Source: Sepiola atlantica (lineage: Eukaryota > Mollusca > Cephalopoda > Sepiida > Sepiolidae). Taken from it: a DNA stretch of 64,000 nt. Positions 57,851 to 64,000 of this stretch are shown here, piece after piece. Position 1 is the stretch's first letter; every line of letters begins with the position of its first letter. The position numbers and the translations under genes were made by a program. The stretch is taken from NCBI GenBank assembly GCA_963556195.1, contig OY744544.1:48602827-48666826 (forward strand), written 5' to 3'. Under the pieces are notes generated by a model. That model was not told where the DNA came from. It worked only from the letters and a program-made list of their open reading frames with translations, and did not search any database.

Positions 57851-58730
57851 TCGACTAATAAATCAAGATATGAAGAGTCACTAGCGTTATTAACAGAAAA
57901 AATATAAGAAGTGTTCTTATTTGATACGTTTTTTACTGCATTCCCTTCTGTGTTTGAGTGTCTATCTTGCGTTTTTCTGCAAAAATTTGTGTCATGTGTT
58001 CATGTTTTGCAGTTTTTACACCAGCGTGCGGGTTTTCTACAATTTTCGGATTTATGTCCATATCGCCCGCATAAGAAGCATGCTCCATTGAATTCGTTTT
58101 TGTTATATTTATTTGGTCTGGAAATGGTTGCTGGTTGGCTGTTATATTTCTTTTCTCTCACACTCATTACTGCGTTCGCGCCTTAACTGTGGGTTTTTTC
58201 AGTTTCTTCGAAGTTTCTTAGAGCGGTTTTAAAGTTCTGGAATGTCATGTCATAGGTGTATCTCTCTGCGTTATTACCGTGGTGAATATCTTATATCCAC
58301 TCGGTAATCCCTTTATAATCATTGCGATCAATAATCCATCTCTTATCGTAATATTTTCATTTGACTTGTTTTGCAAGAGTATTAATTCCGTGTATAACGA
58401 AATTATTCTTGGCTTTCCACGTGACAGATAATGTTCTCTTAGGATATTTAATGCTTTTCTGCCATCGTTATTCGCGTCTCATATGATCAAAGAAAGACTT
58501 CGGTCATCGAGGTATTGTACTAGTTCACCAAAAGCTTTGGCGTTCTTGTTCTGATTTATTTCAGCTTCGCTCCCTGCTGTAATGGTGCTGTACAGTTTTT
58601 GAGTCCGCATGTAGCCAAGGAACTTCACTTCCCATAATTCATACTTTCTTTCATCTCCCTGAAACATTAGTCTGTGGTTTGCATAGCTGGGCACATAACC
58701 TGTTAAGCTTTGAGGCGTAGAGCGTAACAT
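57850..58730 (-). pseudogene. Copia gag and protease
   Basis: Start 'MLRSTPQSLTGYVPSY' at 58730. 'ERKYELWEVKFLGYMRTQK' is the copia gag (UBN2-like) block. The zinc knuckle is CFLCGRYGHKSENC near 58050-58090. The protease motif 'LLVDCGATS' lies near 57850. A stop interrupts gag near 58480. Confidence 0.85.
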
Positions 58731-58740
58731 CGTGGTAGAC

Positions 58741-59015
58741 TATGAGTCACAAAGACATAGAAGAAAAGACAAGAATAGAATGGGGTAACAATAACACGTG
58801 CGTATTGCACAACTTTTATTCTCGGACTGAAGATACAATTTTGAAAGAACAAATTTGGCGCCTAATTTTCATGTCACGTGATACCTCTGCAGCGCAGTAA
58901 TTATCACGTAGTGCGGTGATCAGGTCGATGGCCTTATCACCATTTGGTTGAGTGGAACTATATTCAGTTGACAATTCAACAATAGTATTTATTTTTAGTC
59001 AATTAAATAGAATTG
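58741..59015. other. Copia leader region / unassigned
   Basis: Upstream of copia gag. Possible LTR remnant, but no repeat partner in the window. Confidence 0.4.
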
Positions 59016-59023
59016 TTAATTTT

Positions 59024-59051
59024 GGCACTTCTGTCGTATATGTGAAGCAGC
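59024..59051 (+). repeat. Merlin left TIR
   Basis: 28 bp. The complement is at 60342-60369. Confidence 0.93.
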
Positions 59052-59231
59052 AGATTTTCTGTCCTTCTACTGAAAATAAAGGGAGGTAATTCAACCGGAA
59101 GTGGGATTTTTTTTTTATATAAATGAAAAGTTTTGATTGGGGTGGGGGGGACTGAATTTTTTTGTCAACATTGATTTTGATTTTTTTTTTTTTAATATAA
59201 ATAATTTTAACATTTGGGAGGTCTTTTTCTT

Positions 59232-60128
59232 TTATTGAACAGGATAAAGTTCTGCAATTTGGTTTACAATGGCTTCCATGGGATTAGCAGAAAACCTCTG
59301 CCGCCACATAAATTCGATTAAGTAGGACTCCACCATTTGCGTGTAGGTGCCACATTCTATTTTGTTACGCATCTTGGCCTTTTGCCACATGTTTTCCACA
59401 TGATTTGTTGTGGCACCTGTGGATGGATCCACAAAATTGTATCTGTGATTTACACGCAAATGGTGAAATCCTTCCAAAGCGAGTTGATCGTATGCACGCC
59501 AACAGTCTGATATAATTGTTGATCCGGGATGCACATACTGCTTTAATATGGGTATTAGTGTTTCGGCATTTCTGGAAGGGACTGTTACTAAGAAGCCAGA
59601 CTTAGTGGCCGGTTCATATCCACCAAATACCCACAGTTGTCGTCGGATACGGCCCGTATTATTCTTTCGTCGTGAAAATAGACTTTCGTCTATCTCCACG
59701 AAGCAACCTTCTCCTCCAAGGATCTGCAGATGCTTCAGAAAGTGCTCCAAACATATTTCCCTAAGGAACATTCTCCAGTCACAAATTGCGTGATCGCCAA
59801 GTATTCTGCACTCTCTTTTAACAGCTTTATAGTAGGCCATTTCATTTGCCCATACGTATATGAAACTAAAAATGTCATCTAAGCGAAGCCGTGACCCAGC
59901 AAAAAAACTATCTTTCCTAATGGATAGTGTTTTGCAGCAGTATCTACGTGAGCATTTCCAAATAAATCCATCACTTCCACTGTGGCTTGCCATCTGCATC
60001 TGTCTTTGACATGACGGGCATGTCCGACTGCAAGAAATCAGGCGGTGTGCCTGTAAAAAATCTATTGTTTTTTGCGGCTGGTTCATTAAATTACCAATGT
60101 CTCGAAGATTAATCTCATTTAACTCCAT
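59232..60128 (-). CDS. Merlin transposase (ISXO2/IS1595-like DDE), intact
   Basis: 298 residues with no stop or frameshift. An N-terminal Cys cluster (C37xxC40, C59, C64/C65) resembles the zinc ribbon that binds the TIRs. The catalytic triad is visible: D147 (VEIDESLF), D208 (ISDCWRAYD) and E245 (NHVENMWQKAK), spaced as in Merlin/IS1595 transposases. 'WVFGG' and 'HPGSTIISDCW' are family signatures. It ends 208 bp from the left TIR. The start at 60128 gives MELNEINLRD; an identical start lies 117 bp upstream in the duplicated segment but hits a stop. It would cut and paste the element by TIR recognition. Confidence 0.95.
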   Translation of the reverse strand: MELNEINLRDIGNLMNQPQKTIDFLQAHRLISCSRTCPSCQRQMQMASHSGSDGFIWKCSRRYCCKTLSIRKDSFFAGSRLRLDDIFSFIYVWANEMAYYKAVKRECRILGDHAICDWRMFLREICLEHFLKHLQILGGEGCFVEIDESLFSRRKNNTGRIRRQLWVFGGYEPATKSGFLVTVPSRNAETLIPILKQYVHPGSTIISDCWRAYDQLALEGFHHLRVNHRYNFVDPSTGATTNHVENMWQKAKMRNKIECGTYTQMVESYLIEFMWRQRFSANPMEAIVNQIAELYPVQ

Positions 60129-60257
60129 TTTCTAAATACTCCGACTGCAAGAAATCAGGCGGTGTGCCTGTAAAAAATCTATTGTTTTTTGCGGCTGATT
60201 CATTAAATTACCAATGTCTCGAAGATTAATCTCATTTAACTCCATTTTCTAAATACT
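60024..60257 (-). repeat. 117-bp tandem duplication over the Merlin gene start
   Basis: 60024-60140 and 60141-60257 are identical except for one base (ggctggttc / ggctgattc). The unit contains the ATG and the first 35 codons. The upstream copy forms a 37-codon upstream ORF (60132-60245, stop TAG) that ends just before the real start. Confidence 0.97.
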
Positions 60258-60341
60258 AAATTCAACTTCCGGTGAATTCTGAATGAATGGTACTTGGAGA
60301 AAAAAAAATGGAACTCTTCAATTTCGATTTCTTAATCGGCA

Positions 60342-60369
60342 GCTGCTTCACATATACGACAGACGTGCC
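60342..60369 (-). repeat. Merlin right TIR
   Basis: 28 bp. Pairs with 59024-59051 with one mismatch. Confidence 0.93.
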
Positions 60370-60372
60370 TTA

Positions 60373-60376
<4 letters not shown>

Positions 60377-60446
<70 letters not shown>
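60377..60446. repeat. (TA)n microsatellite
   Basis: About 35 TA units starting at the last base of the Merlin right TSD. Confidence 0.95.
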
Positions 60447-60447
<1 letters not shown>

Positions 60448-61086
60448 TGACGACTAAGAATTGTCTTCTTTTTTAAAAAAATTTTTCTAATGTGTTTTCA
60501 TGTATATTTTGGGATATTTTTTGGTTAAATCCAAGATTCTTATGTCTTTGTGACTTCCTGTTTAATCGTGTGCGTCATCTGACGTACGGATGACCAGAAA
60601 ATAATAAAGTAAAACTTTTTTGTTAGCATTTCTTGATGCAAATTTTATTATTATTGTTGTTCATTCGGATTATAGTTCAATAATAATAATTAATTTGTTT
60701 AATTATTTTTTTTTAGTTTAATATAGTAATAAAGAAATAATATTTACATTGAAAAAAAACACACATTTTATTATTAATGTAAGTGCTTGAAATAAATAGA
60801 AACATATACTATAATAAAACATTTTATTGAATTAAGAAGCAAATTATCTACTGCAAGTTATTTTTTTTACATTGAAAAAAAATTGAATTTTATTGAATTA
60901 ATTTTAACAAACAAATTATCAACTGAAAGTTCTTTATTCTTCTTAATATCGTTACGCTATAATAAGACATTTTATTGAATTCATTTTAACAAATAAATTA
61001 TCAACCGAAAGTTGTTTTGTTTTTGCATTAAAAAAGACATTTTATTGAATTAATTTTAACAAATAAATTATCAACCGAAAGTTCTT
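60447..61086. repeat. AT-rich DNA with a four-copy tandem repeat
   Basis: From about 60820 to 61085 the word 'attttattgaattaattttaac' followed by 'aaattatcaaccgaaagtt' recurs four times (about 60822, 60890, 60965 and 61030), more similar toward the right. No gene recognised. Confidence 0.7.
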
Positions 61087-61700
61087 GTGGGGGATGCTAA
61101 CGCATTCTATTCCTCTCAAATATTGAAGAAAAACGAGCAAGAAAACGTCAACATTCAACACAAATGAAGGGCAAATAAAATATCCAATACTCAAACATTT
61201 ATATTAACAACAACAATTTATTTTGCATTTTTACACATAAAAATTATATTCCATATTTGACGAAAGTCTTTTAGTGTCTTTTGGATAAATGTCTCTTTGA
61301 CGGCCTGAAAGAAATAGTGTCTTTTTGTTATTTAAAGCAATGTCTCTTTAAATAAGTTTTGTAAGAAGAAAGACGCACGTGTGTGCGTGTGTACGTGTGT
61401 GCGTGTGTGCGTGTGTAATTGAAAAGAGAGAAAGAAAGTGCCAAGCTTACTATGTGTGTCCAGCAGTCAGAAAAGGGGAGAAGGTGTGATTTGACGCGAC
61501 AGGTAGTCGTCGCATCGTCTTGCGACTGGCCGATGGAGCGAAACAATTCTCCCTGCTGTGTCTGAAGAAATTCTGGAGGCAAGAGACCGGATCCGTCTCA
61601 AACGACGTTTATATATGTCCTAATCAGCAGGGGCAGTGACCGGAAACATATGATCCCTATTTTGGCGTTTTCTGCGGGTGTTGAAAAACGCCTGTCGACT
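61087..61700 (-). mobile_element. Gypsy LTR relic (G1-like family)
   Basis: Begins GGGGGATGCTAACGCATTCT, parallel to the G1 LTR end (GTGGGGGTACTAACGAATTC). It then follows the same plan: 'aacaatttatttt', 'gaaagtcttttagtgtc', 'aaatgtctctttaaa', a TG-rich tract with 'cacgtgtg', and 'aagcttactatgtgtgtcc'. Its inner end and polypurine tract are not identified. It is either a solo LTR or a truncated element. Confidence 0.65.
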
Positions 61701-62119
61701 GCTGTTGAAAGGTGAATTCCATATTCTTTTTTCGGGAATCTTTTACAATGATCAGCAGAGTAAAAACGCTCAAAAAACAAATATTCAACAAATAAAAGTA
61801 ACTGTAGGCGATAAAAGTTATTTTCAAACTTACCTGTGTCTTTTCCAACTATTAAAAAGACTTTTAACCCGTTTCAATTGCTATTTATTTAAAATTTAAG
61901 TATTCGGCACACGATCATCGAACAAATCAAGATGGCCGCTGTGGGTGGTGGGATGTAATGACAAAGAGGAAGGCCGGCCATTTTTTATTTGCCAAATTGT
62001 ACGCACAAAAAAACAAGAATTTTTTTTTTACATCTAATAAAAACCCATGTATACTACGTAAAAATACAAACAAATTACATAGGTAAGTAGAAAAATATCT
62101 ATTCTCGACGTAGGTCAAC
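61701..62119. other. Unassigned sequence between LTRs
   Basis: No gene recognised. Contains AAGATGGCCGC near 61930, an isolated YY1-like word. Confidence 0.4.
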
Positions 62120-62317
62120 TGTAGCAGTTACCTCCTCCTTTCAAAACATAACTACACCGGTTTGCCGGTAGGTGTCGCTTTTTCACCGACAGGTGGCACT
62201 GTAAAGCGACACCAGAGTTATCTGCCCTTCTGACTATAAAAACCGTTGCAAACGGAAAATCCATCTCTCTTTCACCGACCAGCCTCAGCAGAACAACGCT
62301 GGCACCAGCGCTCCGTT

Positions 62318-62349
<32 letters not shown>

Positions 62350-62722
62350 GGTCGACAGAACGACGCTAATACACTAGCGCTTCGTCTAACGCTTTTCTCT
62401 TCAAATGGCATCGGCATAACAACTACCAACACACGTGGTCAAACAACGGTAAGAGTTCTCAACTCATTTTCTTTGTGCACGGCTTTCAAAGACTTTCCTC
62501 ACGCCGGATTCATTTCTTCTTATACCTTTTTCAAGAACTGTTTTTCCATCGACACACATGCATACATCACACACTTCATCATTCCACGTACACACACGTT
62601 CAATAAACGTTATTTGAACTACTTCATTTTGTTTATTAATTATTACTTTGTCTTTGCATGCAACATTGCTTGATTTACTGAACTCGTTTATAATCGGGGG
62701 AACACGACCCTCGATCCTAACA
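62120..62722 (+). repeat. G4 gypsy 5' LTR (603 bp)
   Basis: Begins TGTAGCAGTTACC and ends CGATCCTAACA (TG...CA), directly followed by the primer binding site ATTGGTGACCCGACGTGC. It contains CAATAAACG (polyadenylation signal) near 62600, a CT microsatellite at 62318-62345 and one CACGTG at 62432. No 3' LTR is in the window. Confidence 0.85.
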
Positions 62723-63482
62723 ATTGGTGACCCGACGTGCAAGCTTTGTTGTATGTGGCGGAGTAATTAATTCCGTACTAGAACAAAAAAATATATATCA
62801 TTTCTCGTTTTTTTTCTTTCGTGGTGAAACGAATTACGCACCCATCTTTTTCCTTTTTTTTCTACCCACGTGGTAGAAATATACAAACAAACAAAAGAAA
62901 AGAAGCCGCCATTATTTTTTTCCTGTCCACGTGGAAATACCTAAACAAAGAAAAACAAAAACATTTCTCGGCTCTCTCCGAATATAAAACAAATTACAAT
63001 TTCATTTTTTCTTCTTCTCTTTCTCTACCCACGTGTCAGAAAAATATATACAAAGAAAAAGACAAACTTTTTTTCTTTTTTTTCGATGAACAAAAGGACC
63101 TTACAAGACGCCATTTTCTTTTGTTTTGAACACGTGGAGATAAAAAGAAAACAAAAGAAAACAAACGCTCACGCTGCCCATCTTTTTCGTGACCACGTGT
63201 TGAAAAAAAAAAAAATTCAAAAAATGCCGCCAGCCCTTGCCATGACCACGTGTTGATAAAAATTTAAAAAAAAAAAAACAAAAAAAAAACGCCATTTTTA
63301 TCTCTCGGACCACGTGGAAATAAAAATTCAAACAACAAAAAAGAAAATACAAATTTATTTTCTGTTTTAACAACAAGCAAAAAAAAAAAAGGAAGCCGCC
63401 ATTTTTTTTTTCACGACCACGTGTTGATAAAAAAACAAAAAAAACAAAACAAAAGCAACTTCTTCCACCTTCAATCGTCACT
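62723..63482 (+). promoter_or_regulatory. G4 leader with a CACGTG / GCCGCCAT array
   Basis: After the primer binding site (62723-62740) the 760-bp leader carries eight CACGTG palindromes at 62867, 62928, 63030, 63131, 63194, 63247, 63311 and 63418, each flanked by T-rich DNA on the left and A-rich DNA on the right. GCCGCCAT or related words (near 62905, 63109, 63225, 63290 and 63395) lie between several of them. The units are degenerate, spaced 53-107 bp. Possible roles are an E-box (bHLH) enhancer, RNA hairpins for packaging or translation, or a plain minisatellite. Opposite-strand Phe-rich ORFs are by-products. Confidence 0.85.
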
Positions 63483-64000
63483 ATGGCTACCGCGGATACT
63501 AACGACGTTCTGGAAGTTTCTGCGAATTACCGTCTGCCCCCTTTTAACTCCAGTAACGTGAAGAACTGGTTCACCCAACTACAGGCATTATTCTCTGTGA
63601 GAAGAATAACCTCACAGAGAAGCAAATTTGCCAGCGTGGTGGAAGCCTTGCCCCCAGAGGTGGTAGATGAAGTAACCGACCTGTTGGACGACGTCCCATC
63701 AGTCAACCCATATGATGCCCTAAAAGATGCCATAATCAAAAGAATGGGTCGCTCCGAAGAAGCCATGCTACGGGACCTATTCAACAACATCAGCCTCGAC
63801 GACAGGACACCGTTACAACTACTGCGACACATGAAGTCACAGCTCGGAAGAAATACTATGTCCGAGAATATACTGCGACGATTGTGGCTGGACAAACTTC
63901 TCTCGAGTGCGACACAAATTCTGGCACCGATGATAGACACCACTCCCATCGACATGCTAGCAAACTCGGCTGATCGAATTCTCGAGTCCAACAGTGGCCC
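63483..64000 (+). CDS. G4 gag, N-terminal 172 residues, open at the window end
   Basis: The ATG at 63483 (MATADTNDVLEV) opens a frame that runs off the window without a stop. It aligns closely with G1 gag: 'LPPFNSSNVKNWFTQLQALF' against '[20 protein letters not shown]', and 'NPYDALKDAIIKRMGRSEE' against '[19 protein letters not shown]'. The base composition is balanced (GC-rich third positions), unlike the surrounding AT-rich DNA, consistent with a young, possibly intact element. The opposite-strand ORF at 63527-63991 is a shadow of this gene. Confidence 0.93.
   Translation, partial: MATADTNDVLEVSANYRLPPFNSSNVKNWFTQLQALFSVRRITSQRSKFASVVEALPPEVVDEVTDLLDDVPSVNPYDALKDAIIKRMGRSEEAMLRDLFNNISLDDRTPLQLLRHMKSQLGRNTMSENILRRLWLDKLLSSATQILAPMIDTTPIDMLANSADRILESNSG

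Larger units (their letters stand above)
54986..58740 (-). mobile_element. Ty1/copia element, 3'-truncated
   Basis: Order on the minus strand: gag with one CCHC knuckle, protease, integrase, RT, RNase H, which is the copia order (integrase before RT). The 3' end stops inside RNase H where gypsy G2 gag begins, so no 3' LTR is present. 58741-59015 is leader sequence, perhaps with LTR remains (an AATAAA on the sense strand near 58820), but no LTR pair can be defined. The ORFs are split by at least three indels and two stops. Confidence 0.88.
59024..60369 (-). mobile_element. Merlin-type DNA transposon with TIRs and TSD
   Basis: 28-bp TIRs at 59024-59051 and 60342-60369 match at 27 of 28 positions (left end GGCACTTCTGTCGTATATG, right end the complement with one T/G change). 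They are flanked by TTAATTTT (59016-59023) and TTAATTTA (60370-60377), an 8-bp TSD with one mismatch. The Merlin superfamily (related to bacterial IS1016/IS1595) makes 8-9 bp TSDs. The 1346-bp element carries one uninterrupted transposase gene and is structurally complete, a candidate autonomous copy. A 117-bp tandem duplication sits between the gene start and the right TIR. Confidence 0.95.

Noticed and set aside
62860..63430. CRISPR-like or tRNA-like array in the G4 leader
   Set aside because: The hexamer repeat has irregular spacing and low-complexity intervals, inside a retrotransposon leader.
62115..63481. Several ORFs in the G4 LTR and leader, including a Phe-rich one on the minus strand
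   Set aside because: Produced by homopolymers and the CACGTG-containing repeat; no domain.
63527..63991. 154-residue minus-strand ORF
   Set aside because: Shadow of the G4 gag on the plus strand, which aligns with the G1 gag.

Overview
This is a eukaryotic, AT-rich, repeat-dominated window from an animal nuclear genome. The only host coding sequence I can support is one exon, the first coding exon of a PIK3CA-type class IA PI 3-kinase catalytic subunit (12834-13201, minus strand). Its 3' splice junction falls at the same codon and phase as in the human gene. Exon size, intron phase and the mixture of transposon families (I/Nimb-like and jockey-like LINEs, an RTE-like tail, Ty3/gypsy, Ty1/copia, hAT, mariner, Merlin) suit a lophotrochozoan, most likely a mollusc and possibly a cephalopod. 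That assignment is inference. There are no bacterial features, CRISPR arrays, or rRNA or tRNA genes that I can see.

Layout. 1-12833 lies on the 3' side of the PI3K exon, so it should be intron if the locus is intact. It holds a LINE 5' fragment at the left edge, a chimeric LINE/gypsy scrap, a decayed LINE and a near full-length I-type LINE (5955-11378) with a 13-bp target site duplication (TSD). 13202-21500 holds an RTE-like tail, a jockey-like LINE (17230-20160) and small tandem repeats. 21986-24030 is an 18-bp polypurine satellite containing a 200-N assembly gap. 24031-29283 is mostly anonymous AT-rich DNA with a LINE scrap and a dead mariner. 29296-35174 is a full-length I-type LINE with a 12-bp TSD, itself inserted into an older LINE. 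37205-39160 is another jockey-like LINE.

From 41495 to the end, the window is a nest of LTR and DNA transposons. A gypsy 3' end (G3) and an LTR relic are followed by a complete but frameshifted gypsy (G1, 43551-48839, TSD GTAG). G1 sits in the 3' part of an older gypsy (G2). G2 is split again by a hAT element (51118-53792, perfect 8-bp TSD), and its gag is cut by a truncated copia element (about 54985-58740). A Merlin transposon (59024-60369) with 28-bp terminal inverted repeats (TIRs) and an uninterrupted DDE transposase follows. A plus-strand gypsy (G4) begins at 62120 and runs off the window with an open gag.

The most striking unexplained signals are these: the G4 leader, with eight CACGTG palindromes in 557 bp alternating with GCCGCCAT-type motifs; the Merlin gene with a 117-bp tandem duplication of its 5' end; a 58-bp exact ORF1-to-endonuclease duplication inside a LINE; several near-perfect hairpins with 3-4 nt loops; and the segmented polypurine satellite.
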